64,000 nt of DNA from assembly GCF_000378825.1 (NCBI RefSeq), contig NZ_KB900388.1, positions 2,363,818 to 2,427,817 on the forward strand. The letters are read 5' to 3'. This stretch comes from Salinispora vitiensis. GTDB taxonomy: Bacteria > Actinomycetota > Actinomycetes > Mycobacteriales > Micromonosporaceae. Each line of letters starts with the position of its first letter. Within the stretch, counting starts at the first letter, position 1. The translations under genes and the position numbers were made by a program. Under the pieces are notes generated by a model. That model ran no database searches, had not been told where the DNA came from, and saw only the letters and a list, made by a program, of their open reading frames with translations. Positions 1 through 9,435 of the stretch are shown in pieces.

Positions 1-368
1 ACCGGCGTTGGCGGCGTGGCGACCCCGACATCCACGACGGTGACCGCGGCGCGGGCCTGCCGTGCGAACGCGTTGACCACCGCCCCGCCAGCGAGGAAGT
101 TGCCGATCATCTGCCCGGTGACCTCCTGCGGCCAGGGCGTCACGCCTTGGGCGTGCACCCCGTGGTCGCCGGCGAAGATCGCCACCGCGGCCGGCTCGGG
201 CAGCGGCGGCGGGCAAGTGCCGGCCAGGCCGGCGAGCCGAATGGCGAGATCTTCGAGCGCACCGAGGGAGCCCGCGGGTTTGGTCAGCCGGCGCTGCAGG
301 TCCGCGGCGGCAGCCATCGCCTGTTCGTCGAGCGGTTGGATCGCCGCCCTCGTCGTCTCCAGCATCAT
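1..368 (-). CDS. cobT: Nicotinate-nucleotide--dimethylbenzimidazole phosphoribosyltransferase, N-terminal part
   Basis: About 122 N-terminal residues are inside the window; the rest lies beyond base 1. The enzyme makes alpha-ribazole phosphate, the lower-ligand precursor of cobalamin. The stretch LTKPAGSLGALEDLA (from residue 28) and AIFAGDHGVHAQG further on are family signatures. Two consecutive in-frame ATGs (368 and 365) follow a GGAGGG; the first shares bases with the TGA of the upstream cobC, so the two are translationally coupled. The second ATG has the slightly better spacing to the ribosome site. Confidence 0.88.
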   Translation of the reverse strand, partial: MMLETTRAAIQPLDEQAMAAAADLQRRLTKPAGSLGALEDLAIRLAGLAGTCPPPLPEPAAVAIFAGDHGVHAQGVTPWPQEVTGQMIGNFLAGGAVVNAFARQARAAVTVVDVGVATPPTP

Positions 369-1501
369 CCCTCCAGAATCTCGGCCAGCACGGTGGTAAA
401 CGCATCGGTCGTCGCCGGATCGCGGACCGCGATCCGCAGCCAGTCCGGGCCCAGCCCGGGGAAGGTGTCGCCGCGGCGTACTGCCCAGCCTCGCTCCCGC
501 AGGGCACGGCGTACCGCGTCGGCGCCCGGGTGGTGGACGAGGACGAAGGCGCTCGCCGGCCGGCCGACGACGCGTACCCCCGGTAGGGCCGCCAGCCGGG
601 CGAGGAGGTGGTCGCGGTCGGCGGCGAGGTCGGCCGCGATCTGGCGTTCAGCTCGCACCGCTTCGGGGCCGGCGCAGGCGGTCGCGGCGGCGAGGGCCGG
701 ACTGGAGACCGGCCACAGCGGCTGTACGGCGGCCAGGCGCTCCAGCAGCTCCGCTGCACCGAGCAGGTAGCCGACGCGCAGCCCGGCCAGCCCCCACGTT
801 TTGGTGAGGCTCCGCACCACCAGCAGGCCGGGCAGGTCGGACCGGGCAGCAAGCGACTCCGGCTCGCCGGCTACTCCGGGCGCGAGGGTGGTGTCGGCGA
901 ACGCCTCGTCCACCACGAGCACCCGGCCCGGCCGGGCGAGCGCGGCCAGGTCGGCGGCCGGGTGCAGCACCGAGGTCGGGTTCGTGGGGTTACCGATCAC
1001 GACCAGGTCGGCATCGGCCGGGACCTGGGCGGGGTCGAGCCGGAAGCCGTCGCCGGGGTCGAGCAGTACCCGTTCGACCCGGTGTCCAGCCACACGCAGG
1101 GCCGCCTCCGGCTCCGTGAATTGCGGGTGCACCACCACCGGGCGGCGGATCCCGCGCAGCGCCTGGGCGATCAGCACGAATCCCTCGGCCGCTCCGGCGG
1201 TGAGCAGCACCTGCGCCGGTTCTCGACTGTGCCGGGCGGCGACGGCGGCCCGCGCCGCAGCCGAGTCCGGATACCGGGCCAGGTCACCGAGGGCAGCGGT
1301 GATCGGGTCGGCCAGCCAGTCCGGCATCGAGGCCTGGCGCACGTTCACCGCGAGGTCGACCAGACCGGGTACGGCCTCAACGTCTCCATGGTGACCAAGG
1401 TCGAGCTCCGGTGCCGCCGGGACGTCCGGCGGGTTGTCCATCGGGGCATCCCGCAGGTTGTCCGGCAGCGCGGCCGCTCCCCCGCTCGACTGCGTACGCA
1501 T
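365..1501 (-). CDS. cobC: CobC-type threonine-phosphate decarboxylase (PLP aminotransferase fold)
   Basis: A fold-type I PLP enzyme of 378 aa. Visible motifs are NPTNPTS (171-177), the PLP aspartate in VVDEAF (Asp198) and the Schiff-base lysine in RSLTKTWGLAGLR (Lys234). In the cobalamin pathway this family makes (R)-1-amino-2-propanol phosphate from threonine phosphate, for the nucleotide-loop linker. It runs directly into cobT (overlapping stop/start), which supports the role over a general histidinol-phosphate aminotransferase. The first ~45 residues are low-complexity, so an internal Met21 start is possible. No cobalamin riboswitch is recognisable upstream. Confidence 0.82.
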   Translation of the reverse strand: MRTQSSGGAAALPDNLRDAPMDNPPDVPAAPELDLGHHGDVEAVPGLVDLAVNVRQASMPDWLADPITAALGDLARYPDSAAARAAVAARHSREPAQVLLTAGAAEGFVLIAQALRGIRRPVVVHPQFTEPEAALRVAGHRVERVLLDPGDGFRLDPAQVPADADLVVIGNPTNPTSVLHPAADLAALARPGRVLVVDEAFADTTLAPGVAGEPESLAARSDLPGLLVVRSLTKTWGLAGLRVGYLLGAAELLERLAAVQPLWPVSSPALAAATACAGPEAVRAERQIAADLAADRDHLLARLAALPGVRVVGRPASAFVLVHHPGADAVRRALRERGWAVRRGDTFPGLGPDWLRIAVRDPATTDAFTTVLAEILEG

Positions 1502-1609
1502 GACCGCGATCCTGCCGGGAAGGGGCGCGTGGCGCAGCTCATCGCGACGTGGATCGCATCACGAACGACGGATTAATGAATATTTCTCTAGTACGAATCG
1601 GAAATGTCA

Positions 1610-1615
1610 TAACTT
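1610..1615 (+). promoter_or_regulatory. Candidate -10 element of a leaderless transcript for the penicillin-binding protein
   Basis: TAACTT lies in an AT-rich island (about 1570-1615) inside very GC-rich DNA and ends 6 bases before the GTG at 1622. There is no ribosome-binding site in front of that GTG. This spacing fits a leaderless actinobacterial promoter. No convincing -35 is visible. The island may also serve divergent cobC. Confidence 0.35.
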
Positions 1616-1621
1616 GTCCCT

Positions 1622-3754
1622 GTGAGCAACCGTCCCCTTGCTGCCGCCGGTCGTCTCGTCCCACTTCTCCGCGCCGGGCTCATCGCCGGCATCGTCATCG
1701 CCGCCCTGGCCTACCCGATCGCCGCCGCGGCCGGCATTGGCGCCAAGGTCACGGCGCACGCGATGGAACACAAAACCAAGATCCTCAAAACGGCCCTGCC
1801 AGCCGAGACCTCGTACCTGTACGCGCCGGACGGCAAGACCGTCCTGACGATGTTCTACGAGGAGTACCGGCAGTACACAAAGCTCGCCGACATGTCGCCG
1901 AACATCCAGCAGGCCGTCATCGCCGCCGAGGACGCGCGCTTCTACCAGCACAGCGGCGTCGACCCAAAGGGCATCGCCCGCGCCTTCGTGGCCAACGCCC
2001 GCTCCAGCGGCATCTCCCAGGGCGCCTCCACCATCACCATGCAGTACGTCCGGATGGCCCTGCGGGACAGCGCCACGACCCCGAAGGAGGTACAGGAGGC
2101 GACCCAGCAGACCAGCCTGCGCAAGATCCGGGAGATGCGGCTTGCCATGGACCTGGAGAAGGAGCTGACCAAGGAGCAGATCCTGGAGCGGTACCTCAAC
2201 TCCGCGTACTTCGGGCATCGCGCCTACGGCATCTACGCCGCCAGCGAGATCTACTTCTCCAAGACCCCGAAGGACCTCTCCGTGATCGAGGCCGCCACCC
2301 TCGCCGGACTAGTCAAGTCGCCTTCCCGGTTCGACCCGGCCAGCTCCGACCAGCAGGAGGCGACCGCCCGCCGCAACTACATCCTGGACCGGATGACCGA
2401 CCTCGGATACCTCTCACCGGACGCCGCCGCCAGCGCCAGGTCCGAACCGATCGAGCTGACCCTGAGCTACCCGTCCAACGACTGCGCCTCGGTACCCCAG
2501 GAGTGGAACAGCTGGGGATTCATCTGCGACTACGTGAAGAACTGGTGGAGTGCGCAGCCCGCGTTCGGCGAGAACCGCCTGGAACGGATGGACAAGCTGC
2601 GGCGGGGCGGGTACCGGATCGTGCTCAGCGTGGACCCGGAGATTCAGGAGGCGGCGGAGAAGAACGTCGGCACGAAGGGAAGAACCGGCAGCCCGTACGC
2701 GAACGGCATCGTGGTCACGGAGCCCGGCACCGGGCGGCTCAAGGCCATGGCGGTGAACCGGACCTACTCCCTGAACCTGGACGGGAATCCGCTCAGCTCC
2801 AACCCGGAGGTCGGCCCGAAGGTCAAGGCCAGCTACCCGAACACGGTCGCACCCCTGCTCGGCGGCGGTGACCTCCCCGGCTACCAGGCGGGATCAACCT
2901 TCAAGATGTTCCCGCTGCTCGCCGCCCTCGATTCGGGGATGACCCTGAACACCACCTTCAACGCGCCGTACCGGTACCGGTCGGAGGTCTACAACGGCTG
3001 GGCCCCGTCGAACGCGAGCGGCGCCATGTCCGGTATGCAGACCATGTGGTCCGGCTTCGGTAAATCGGTCAACACGTACTTCGTCTGGCTTGAGGAGCAG
3101 GTCGGGGCAGACCGGGCGGTACGCCTCGCCGAACAGCTGGGGCTGCGCTGGCGCACCGATGTGGACCGGCACCATGCCGCGCCGGAGAACGCGAAGACCT
3201 GGGGTGCCTTCACCCTGGGAGTCTCCGACGCCACCCCGCTGGAGATGGCGAACGCCTACGGCGCCGTCGCCGCCGAGGGCCGCTACTGCGAGGCGATCCC
3301 GGTGCAGGCGATCTACAACCGGGACGGCACCCCGGCAATCTTCCGGACGGCTGGCGGGATCGAGCGGGAGGTCGCCAAGCCCCGCTGTCGCCAGGTGGTC
3401 AGCGCCGACGCCGCCCGGGCCGCCACCGACGCCGCACGCTGCCCCACCGGCGACTCCCCGGCCCGGGGCGGCTGCGGCGGCTGGTCAACGGCGGACAGCG
3501 TCCGCGGCACCGTGGGCCGCCCGGTGGCCGGCAAGACCGGTACCACCGACAGCACCCGGTCGGCCTGGTTCGTCGGCTTCACTCCCGAACTGGCCGCGGC
3601 CAGCTTCATCTCCGACCCGGACAACCCCTTCAACGCCGTCGGTGACGGTCAGTCGCAGATTCCCATCCATGCGGTCGCGAACACCCTGCGCGACGCGCTT
3701 GAGGACAAACCGACCCGCGACTTCACACCCCCCTCGGACGCGATCGTCGGCTGA
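1622..3754 (+). CDS. Bifunctional class A penicillin-binding protein (GT51 transglycosylase + transpeptidase)
   Basis: A 710-aa peptidoglycan polymerase and cross-linker anchored by one N-terminal membrane segment (about residues 11-40). The GT51 domain shows EDARFYQHSGVD (catalytic Glu103), QGASTITMQ and RKIREMRLAMDLEKELTKEQ. The transpeptidase domain has all three motifs: SxxK (Ser425-Lys428 in AGSTFK), SxN (Ser482-Asn484) and KTG (638-640). It ends soon after, with no PASTA domains and no long Pro-rich tail. The GTG start is chosen because the membrane segment begins there and a -10-like element lies just upstream. It stands alone, divergent from cobC. Confidence 0.93.
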   Translation: MSNRPLAAAGRLVPLLRAGLIAGIVIAALAYPIAAAAGIGAKVTAHAMEHKTKILKTALPAETSYLYAPDGKTVLTMFYEEYRQYTKLADMSPNIQQAVIAAEDARFYQHSGVDPKGIARAFVANARSSGISQGASTITMQYVRMALRDSATTPKEVQEATQQTSLRKIREMRLAMDLEKELTKEQILERYLNSAYFGHRAYGIYAASEIYFSKTPKDLSVIEAATLAGLVKSPSRFDPASSDQQEATARRNYILDRMTDLGYLSPDAAASARSEPIELTLSYPSNDCASVPQEWNSWGFICDYVKNWWSAQPAFGENRLERMDKLRRGGYRIVLSVDPEIQEAAEKNVGTKGRTGSPYANGIVVTEPGTGRLKAMAVNRTYSLNLDGNPLSSNPEVGPKVKASYPNTVAPLLGGGDLPGYQAGSTFKMFPLLAALDSGMTLNTTFNAPYRYRSEVYNGWAPSNASGAMSGMQTMWSGFGKSVNTYFVWLEEQVGADRAVRLAEQLGLRWRTDVDRHHAAPENAKTWGAFTLGVSDATPLEMANAYGAVAAEGRYCEAIPVQAIYNRDGTPAIFRTAGGIEREVAKPRCRQVVSADAARAATDAARCPTGDSPARGGCGGWSTADSVRGTVGRPVAGKTGTTDSTRSAWFVGFTPELAAASFISDPDNPFNAVGDGQSQIPIHAVANTLRDALEDKPTRDFTPPSDAIVG

Positions 3755-3831
3755 TCTGGGCGCCTACCTGAGCAGGGGCAGCCGCCACCGGTGGTCGCAC
3801 CGATCGACCCACCACGCCTACGGGTAACCTC

Positions 3832-4650
3832 ATGGCCGTGTACCGGTTCCTGCTGACGCCACGCTGGCTGGGCGCGCTCGCGCTGACCCTGGTAGCGGCG
3901 GTGATCATGGTGTTACTCGCCGACTGGCAACTGGCCCGTTACCACGATCGCACCGCGATCAACGAACAGATCGACGCCGGCCAGCAGATGGACCCGGTGC
4001 CGCTGCCCGAGGCGGTAGCCGCCCCGACCGGGGAGCCCGGCACCGTCGGACCCGCCCCCGCCACCGAACGAACCTGGACGAAGGTCAACGTCACCGGACG
4101 GTACGACGCCGCGAACGTGATCCTGGTCCGGGGGCGCTCACTGGACCGTACGGTCGGCTTCGAGGTGCTGACCCCGCTACTGCTGACCGACGGCACGGCA
4201 GTGCTGGTCAACCGGGGCTGGATCCCGCCCGCACCGGGCGGGGACGCCACCGTCCAGCCGACCGTGCCCGCGACCCCGGCCGGCACGGTCACCGTGACCG
4301 GCCGGATCCGCGTTGGTGAGGGCGGTTCACTCCCGGTCACCCGCCGCGACGGCAAACTGGAGACCCGCCGAGTCAGCCTGCCGACGCTGGCCGGGGAGCT
4401 GCCGTACCCGATCTACGGCGGGTATGTGCTGCTCGATCAGCAGACCCCCGCCGCCGACCCGACCTTCAAGACGGTCCCGGTCGGCTACACGAACAGCTGG
4501 CAGAACTACGGGTACGTCGTACAGTGGTGGATCTTCGCCGGGATGACGCTGCTCGGCTTCGGCTACTTCGCCCGGCGGGAGGCCCAACGACGGGCCGGCG
4601 TGGTGCGCGAAGGTCCCACCGACCGGGCCGCCGAAGCAACCCTGACCTGA
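3832..4650 (+). CDS. SURF1-family cytochrome oxidase biogenesis protein
   Basis: A 272-aa membrane protein with the SURF1 plan: a transmembrane helix at about 12-32, a large extracytoplasmic domain and a second helix at about 230-248 (VVQWWIFAGMTLLGFGYF). The WQLARYHDR segment after the first helix and VLVNRGWIPP in the middle are typical. SURF1 proteins assist insertion of haem a and assembly of aa3-type oxidase subunit I. No oxidase genes are nearby. Confidence 0.88.
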   Translation: MAVYRFLLTPRWLGALALTLVAAVIMVLLADWQLARYHDRTAINEQIDAGQQMDPVPLPEAVAAPTGEPGTVGPAPATERTWTKVNVTGRYDAANVILVRGRSLDRTVGFEVLTPLLLTDGTAVLVNRGWIPPAPGGDATVQPTVPATPAGTVTVTGRIRVGEGGSLPVTRRDGKLETRRVSLPTLAGELPYPIYGGYVLLDQQTPAADPTFKTVPVGYTNSWQNYGYVVQWWIFAGMTLLGFGYFARREAQRRAGVVREGPTDRAAEATLT

Positions 4651-4696
4651 TCATCGGGTGCGAAGCCGGCACGGCCGGGGACCCGCCTCGGTGCGC

Positions 4697-4725
4697 GTCC
4701 GCGCTGCCGCGCCGGCGGCGCGGAC
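4697..4725. terminator. Stem-loop between convergent genes
   Basis: A 13-bp GC stem with one mismatch around a 3-base loop (arms 4697-4709 and 4713-4725), between SURF1 and the convergent small gene. There is no U-tract, as is common for actinobacterial terminators. Confidence 0.55.
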
Positions 4726-4769
4726 CGGCGAGCAGCGCGGACCGGCGGGCGACGCGGGCGACGCGGGCA

Positions 4770-4976
4770 TCAGAACGAAACGGGCTCCTCGATGCGCAGG
4801 CCCCGGGCGCGCACCCCGTCAGCGACCCGGGCGAGCGTCGAATCGAGTGCGACCAGCGCGACAGAGAGCTGACCGAGCCGCTCCTTGAGTGACTCATCGG
4901 ACCACGCGGAGACGTCAACATCTCCCAAAGCACTGACGGCGGCCTCCAGGCGGGCCATTACCTCGTTCGTACTCAT
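4770..4976 (-). CDS. Small conserved hypothetical protein, 68 aa
   Basis: A 68-aa predicted cytoplasmic helical protein, probably one helical hairpin (EVMARLEAAVSALGDVDVS, then LKERLGQLSVALVALDS). It faintly resembles the N-terminal helices of DUF222-type proteins, but the match is too short to name a family. The codon third positions are GC-rich like its neighbours, and an ATG start and stop fit the gap. No function is proposed. Confidence 0.55.
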   Translation of the reverse strand: MSTNEVMARLEAAVSALGDVDVSAWSDESLKERLGQLSVALVALDSTLARVADGVRARGLRIEEPVSF

Positions 4977-5165
4977 GTACGAAGGCTATCCCAACTGGAT
5001 GCCCGACACGCCGGAAACGCCCAGCCAGAACAGGACGTTATGGTTCCGACACTCGGGACGGCCGGGGACGCGCCGGCGGGGAATCCCTCCATCCCACCGC
5101 CGACGCGTCCCGCCCGCAGACCCGCTGGGCAACGCTGAGGCCAACCGCCGGGGCCAGCTGTGCTG

Positions 5166-5245
5166 GGTCAGCCCTGCCCGGGTTCAACCCTGCCCGGGGT
5201 CAGCCCTGCCCAGGGTCAGCCCTGCTGGGGCTCAGTCCCGCCCAG
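5166..5245. repeat. Short tandem repeat array at a gene 3' end
   Basis: About five degenerate copies of a 15-17 bp unit (core GGTCAGCCCTGCCC). The last copies run over the stop codon (5232-5234) of the minus-strand dipeptidase. It has no spacers and so is not a CRISPR array. Confidence 0.7.
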
Positions 5246-6602
5246 CGGTGGCGACGTTACGCAGCAACAGCGCCTCGGCCAGACACACCCGGGCGAACTC
5301 CCCCAGGTGCAGGCTCTCGTTCGGGCCGTGCGCCTGGGCGTACGGATCTTCGACCCCGGTCACCAGGATCGCGGCCTGCGGGAACATCTCCTGGAACGTG
5401 GCGATGAACGGGATCGAACCGCCGACCCCGATGTCCACCGGGTCGGTGCCGTCCCAGGCGGTACGGAACGCGGAGCGAGCCGCGTCGAACATCGGGCCGG
5501 AGGCGTCGATACGGCTCGGGTCGCCGTCGTGCTCCAGGGTGACCGACACCTGCGCGCCCCACGGAGCGTTCTTGCTCAGGTGCGCACGAAGCGCCGCGTA
5601 CGCCCGCTTGGGGTCATCACCCGGTGCCAGCCGCAGGCTGAGCTTGGCCTTCGCAGCCGGGACCAGGGCGTTCGGCGCCTCCCCGGTGGCCGGCGCGTCG
5701 ATGCCGAGTACCGCCAGGGCCGGCTTGGTCCAGAGCCGGTCCGTGATCTGATCGGTGCCGATGAGCTGCACGCCCTCCGCCAGCCCCGCCTCGGCGCGGA
5801 AACGGTCCTCCGGATAGTCCACCGCCGCGCCGCCGCGACTGACCAGCCCGTCCACGGCCACGTTCCCGGCATCGTCGTGCAGGGTGGCGAGCAGCCGGGC
5901 CAGCGCCGTCAGCCCGTCCGGCACCGGGCCGCCGTACATGCCGCTGTGTACGGCCTGCTCCAGCGTGCGGACCTCGACGAAGCAGTTCACGATCCCGCGC
6001 AGCGACGTGGTCAGCGCCGGCACGCCAATGTCCCAGTTGGTGGAGTCGGCGATCACGATGACATCCGAGGCGATCTCGTCCCGGTACTCGGTGAGCAGCC
6101 CTTCCAGCGAGTCGGAGCCGTACTCCTCCTCGCCCTCGATGAACAGCACGACGCCCACCGGCAGCGAGTCACCGAACGCCCGCAGCGCCGCGATGTGCGC
6201 CATGATGCCCGCCTTGTCGTCGGCGGCGCCGCGACCGTAGAGGCGGCCGTCCCGCTCCACCGGCTCGAACGGGTCCGACTCCCACAGCGACCGGTCACCG
6301 ACCGGCTGCACGTCGTGGTGGGCGTAGAGCAGCACGGTCGGGGCACCGGGCGGCGCCGCCTTCGTCCCAATCACGGCCGGCTGCCCGCCAGACCGGGCCA
6401 GCCGCACCTCAAGGCCGCAGTCCCGCAGCAGCTCCGCGACCGCTGCCGCGGAACGCTCCACGGGGGTGTGATCGAAGCCGTCGAACGCGATACTCGGGAT
6501 CCGGACGAGACGCTCGAGGTCCGCCCGGACGCCGGGCAGTTCCCGCTCGAGCGCGGCCCGCAGGTCAGACTCGGACATGATCGGTGTTGTCATGACCGGC
6601 AT
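5232..6602 (-). CDS. M20-family metallopeptidase (dipeptidase type)
   Basis: A 456-aa two-zinc M20 peptidase. The metal-binding pattern is clear: YAHHDVQP (first His/Asp), GRGAADDKAG (bridging Asp), IEGEEEYGS (catalytic Glu pair) and a late HGPNES histidine. Family members hydrolyse dipeptides or N-acyl amino acids in the cytosol, but the substrate cannot be told here. The ATG at 6602 overlaps the upstream kinase gene by 38 bases; in-frame ATGs at 6593 and 6578 are alternative starts. Confidence 0.88.
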   Translation of the reverse strand: MPVMTTPIMSESDLRAALERELPGVRADLERLVRIPSIAFDGFDHTPVERSAAAVAELLRDCGLEVRLARSGGQPAVIGTKAAPPGAPTVLLYAHHDVQPVGDRSLWESDPFEPVERDGRLYGRGAADDKAGIMAHIAALRAFGDSLPVGVVLFIEGEEEYGSDSLEGLLTEYRDEIASDVIVIADSTNWDIGVPALTTSLRGIVNCFVEVRTLEQAVHSGMYGGPVPDGLTALARLLATLHDDAGNVAVDGLVSRGGAAVDYPEDRFRAEAGLAEGVQLIGTDQITDRLWTKPALAVLGIDAPATGEAPNALVPAAKAKLSLRLAPGDDPKRAYAALRAHLSKNAPWGAQVSVTLEHDGDPSRIDASGPMFDAARSAFRTAWDGTDPVDIGVGGSIPFIATFQEMFPQAAILVTGVEDPYAQAHGPNESLHLGEFARVCLAEALLLRNVATAGRD

Positions 6603-7230
6603 CGTATGCCGGCCTTACCGATCGGCCTCGCCGCAGGTAGTACCGGGCGCGGTCGTGGGGCAACACCGGCGCACCGTCCACCACCAGGTCCGCCCGACCG
6701 CAGGTGCCGTCGGCGGCGAAGTGGGCCCGCTCGCCCGCGTGCCAGCGACGCAGCTCCGGCAGAATCCCGGGGCCGTCCCGGGTCACCGCGCGGGTGAGGC
6801 GCAGCCGCTCCGGGGCGGTCACGAACACGGCGAGGCTCAACTCCGGTGCCACCGCGGCACGCGCCGCGCTCACCCCCTCCAGCAGCAGGACCGGTGACAC
6901 CGGCACCGGCACCGGACGGGGCAGGAACGAATGCCGGACCCAGCTGAACCGCCGGTACTCCCCCGCCCGCCCCGCCCGCACCGGCGCCAGCACCCACTCC
7001 TCCAGCCGGGACCAGAAGGTGAGCTGGTCGGCCCAGCCGTCGAGCAGGTCGTCGGTGTGTATCACCACCGGACGGGTCCGGCCGGGCCCGGCGGCGAGCG
7101 CATCGGCTAGCCGCGCCGTGAACCAGCTCTTGCCCGCGCCGCTGGGTCCGTCCACCGCCACCAGCCGGGTCTTCCCCAACCGCGCCGGCGCCGCACCCAC
7201 CCGCTCTGCCAGCCGGGCGTACGACTCCAT
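6565..7230 (-). CDS. P-loop nucleoside/uridine kinase-like protein
   Basis: A 221-aa P-loop NTPase. Walker A is GPSGAGKS (28-35), followed by VVIHTDDLLDGW, which in uridine-kinase-type folds carries the catalytic and substrate acid. The late VLLLEGVSAARAA strand matches the VIVEGxxA motif of (uridine) kinases, so it probably phosphorylates a small nucleoside-like or other small substrate. ATG 7230 is chosen; GTGs at 7233 and 7245 would add a few residues. Its 3' end overlaps the dipeptidase start, implying co-transcription. Confidence 0.72.
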   Translation of the reverse strand: MESYARLAERVGAAPARLGKTRLVAVDGPSGAGKSWFTARLADALAAGPGRTRPVVIHTDDLLDGWADQLTFWSRLEEWVLAPVRAGRAGEYRRFSWVRHSFLPRPVPVPVSPVLLLEGVSAARAAVAPELSLAVFVTAPERLRLTRAVTRDGPGILPELRRWHAGERAHFAADGTCGRADLVVDGAPVLPHDRARYYLRRGRSVRPAYDAGHDNTDHVRV

Positions 7231-7366
7231 CACCGCTACCGCCACGGCCTGACCGTATCCGGCGGCGGAACCGCGCCACCGCGGTCCGTCGCCCGTTCGG
7301 GCGGTCGTGCCGCTGGCCGACGCCGTTCGACCGCGCATCGGCGGGCGCGGGCGGCATGATCGGCTG

Positions 7367-7783
7367 GTGTCCCACAGCGTGATGAGTCCAGGCGTTGACG
7401 CCCTGTTGGAGCAGGCCCGCGCCGGAGTGCGCCGGCTGACCCCGCACCAGGCCGTCGAGGCGATCCGCGCCGGGGCGTTGCTGATCGACACCCGCACCGA
7501 GCGGCAGCGGGCGGCGCAGGGTGAGCTGCCCGGTGCGATCGTCATCGAGCGGGCGGTGCTGGAGTGGCGGCTGGACCCGGCCAGTACCTGGCGGATCCCG
7601 GAGGCCACCCGGTACGACCGGGAGGTCGTGGTGGTGTGCCGGGAGGGGTACAGCTCCAGCCTGGCGGTGGCGGGCCTACGCGCGCTGGGCCTACGTCGCG
7701 CCACCGACATCATCGGAGGGGTACAGGCCTGGCAGGAGTCGGGCCTCCCACTCTCCGACCGGCCCGCCGACGTCCGCGACTGA
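7367..7783 (+). CDS. Single-domain rhodanese-like sulfurtransferase
   Basis: A 138-aa single rhodanese domain. The segment AGALLIDTRTERQRAAQGEL is the first half of the fold, and the active-site loop is VVVCREGYSSSLA with Cys91 as the persulfide cysteine. The end motif GGVQAWQESGLPL is the usual CH2 region. It probably moves sulfane sulfur or detoxifies cyanide/thiosulfate; the partner is unknown. Start GTG 7367 is chosen, with ATG 7382 as the alternative. It is divergent from the kinase gene. Confidence 0.85.
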   Translation: MSHSVMSPGVDALLEQARAGVRRLTPHQAVEAIRAGALLIDTRTERQRAAQGELPGAIVIERAVLEWRLDPASTWRIPEATRYDREVVVVCREGYSSSLAVAGLRALGLRRATDIIGGVQAWQESGLPLSDRPADVRD

Positions 7784-7807
7784 CACCGGGACCGGCTCCC
7801 CGTAAGA

Positions 7808-7905
7808 CGGGCTCCCGTCAGGCGGCCGGCTCCCGTCAGGCGGACCCTGTCAGGCGGCCGGCTCCCGTCAGGCGGACCACGTCAGGTGGCCGGCTCCCCG
7901 TCGGG
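7808..7905. repeat. Compound tandem repeat overlapping the cobQ stop codon
   Basis: Alternating 18- and 14-base units (core GGCTCCCGTCAGGCGG and a shorter GTCAGGCGG variant), giving a 32-base higher-order period. The array fills the gap between convergent rhodanese and cobQ. One GTCAGG copy supplies the cobQ stop (7882-7884). Confidence 0.75.
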
Positions 7906-9435
7906 TGCGCCCGGCGGGATGAACGGCAGGCCCGGCGGCGGTCCGGTTTCGATCAGCCGCCACAGTGCGGCGGTGTCCAGGTGCTCCTCGACCAGATCCC
8001 CGAGCAGGTCCAGGGAGCGTTCGCGGGCGCCGGCGAAGGAGGTGTCCGGGGCCGCCCGGAACCCGTGTCGGCCCGCCTGCCGGGCCACCTCGGTCAGGAA
8101 ACGACGACGGAACCCGTCCGACTCGAACGCGCCATGCCAGTGGGTGCCGTACACCGCCCCGGCGATCGCACCCTCACCGGTGCCGTCGGCGTACGCGAAG
8201 AGCGCGGCGAGCTCAGGGTCGGTGGCCGAGACGTACCCGTGGTGGATCTCGTAGCCGCGGACCGGGACCCCATCCCACCCGGTGCCGGCCGACTGCCGGA
8301 CCGTCTTGCTCGGGTCGAAGGTGACCTCGACCGGCAACAACCCCAGGCCGGGTACGCTGCCCTGCCCGCTCTCCACCGGATCGTGGATGCGGCGGCCGAG
8401 CATCTGGAAGCCTCCGCAGATGCCGAGCAGGGGCCGCCCGGCGGCGGCGTGGGCGAGCACGGCATCCGCGAGGCCGGTCTGGCGCAGCCAGGCCAGGTCC
8501 GCCACCGTCGCCTTGGAACCGGGCAGCACGACCAGGTCGGCGGCGGCGAGCTCGGCGGGCTCGACGGTGAGGCGTACCCGCACACCCGGCTCGGTGGCGA
8601 GCGCTTCGACGTCAGTGGCGTTGCTGATCCGGGGCAGCCGGACCACGGCCACGTCCAGCCAGTCCTGGCCGTGGGGCGCGGCCGGACGGCCGAGTACCCG
8701 CCCGTACGCCAGCGAGTCTTCCGCGTCGAGCCAGAGGTCGAGCGACCAGGGCAGCACCCCGTAGGTGGGCCTTCCGGTGACCTGGCGCAGCATGTCCAGG
8801 CCCGGCGCCAACAGGCCCGGGTCGCCGCGGAACTTGTTGATGACGAAACCGGCGACCAACGCCTGGTCGGCCGGCTCCAGCAGGGCCACCGTGCCGAACA
8901 TGGAGGCGAACACCCCACCCCGGTCGATGTCCCCGACCACGATCGCGGGCAGCTCGGCGTGCCGTGCCAGCCCCATGTTGACGTAGTCCCCGGCCCGCAG
9001 GTTGATCTCCGCCGGGCTACCCGCCCCCTCGCAGATCACCACGTCGTAGGCCGCCCGCAGGTCAGCCAGGGCCGCGTACGCGGTTTCGGCGAGGCGGGGG
9101 CGAAGCTGCCGGAACGAGCCGGCGGTGAGGGTGTCGACCGCCTCGCCGAGCAGCACCACCTGGCTACTCCGGTCGCTGCCCGGCTTGAGTAGCACCGGGT
9201 TGAACCGCAGCTCCGGGGCGAGGCCGCAGGCCGCTGCCTGCATCGCCTGCGCCCGGCCGATCTCACCGCCGCGTCCGTCCGGGCCGACCACGACCGCCGA
9301 GTTGTTGGACATGTTCTGCGCCTTGAACGGCGCCACCCGTACGCCCTGCCGGTGCAGCCAGCGGCAGATCCCGGCGGTGAGGACGCTCTTACCGGCGTCG
9401 GAGGTGGTCCCGGTGACCAGCAGTCCGCCGCTCAC
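7882..9435 (-). CDS. cobQ: Cobyric acid synthase
   Basis: A 517-aa glutamine-dependent amidase that aminates four side chains of adenosylcobyrinic acid a,c-diamide. The N-terminal synthetase domain has [17 protein letters not shown] and [14 protein letters not shown]. The C-terminal class I glutaminase domain has the cysteine nucleophile in [12 protein letters not shown] and the histidine region [10 protein letters not shown]. The start is the GTG at 9435, because residues match the family from VSGGLLVTG onward and this codon overlaps the cobD stop. The long open frame upstream is noise. Confidence 0.92.
   Translation of the reverse strand: MSGGLLVTGTTSDAGKSVLTAGICRWLHRQGVRVAPFKAQNMSNNSAVVVGPDGRGGEIGRAQAMQAAACGLAPELRFNPVLLKPGSDRSSQVVLLGEAVDTLTAGSFRQLRPRLAETAYAALADLRAAYDVVICEGAGSPAEINLRAGDYVNMGLARHAELPAIVVGDIDRGGVFASMFGTVALLEPADQALVAGFVINKFRGDPGLLAPGLDMLRQVTGRPTYGVLPWSLDLWLDAEDSLAYGRVLGRPAAPHGQDWLDVAVVRLPRISNATDVEALATEPGVRVRLTVEPAELAAADLVVLPGSKATVADLAWLRQTGLADAVLAHAAAGRPLLGICGGFQMLGRRIHDPVESGQGSVPGLGLLPVEVTFDPSKTVRQSAGTGWDGVPVRGYEIHHGYVSATDPELAALFAYADGTGEGAIAGAVYGTHWHGAFESDGFRRRFLTEVARQAGRHGFRAAPDTSFAGARERSLDLLGDLVEEHLDTAALWRLIETGPPPGLPFIPPGAPDGEPAT

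Noticed and set aside
608..1576. A 322-codon plus-strand frame across cobC
   Set aside because: It is antisense to a clearly recognised PLP enzyme and shows no family features.
1502..1621. Cobalamin riboswitch before cobC
   Set aside because: The region is short and has no B12-box-like sequence.
6590..7447. A 285-codon minus-strand frame over the kinase gene
   Set aside because: It is frame-shifted relative to the frame with the P-loop and has Gly/Arg/Ala noise composition.
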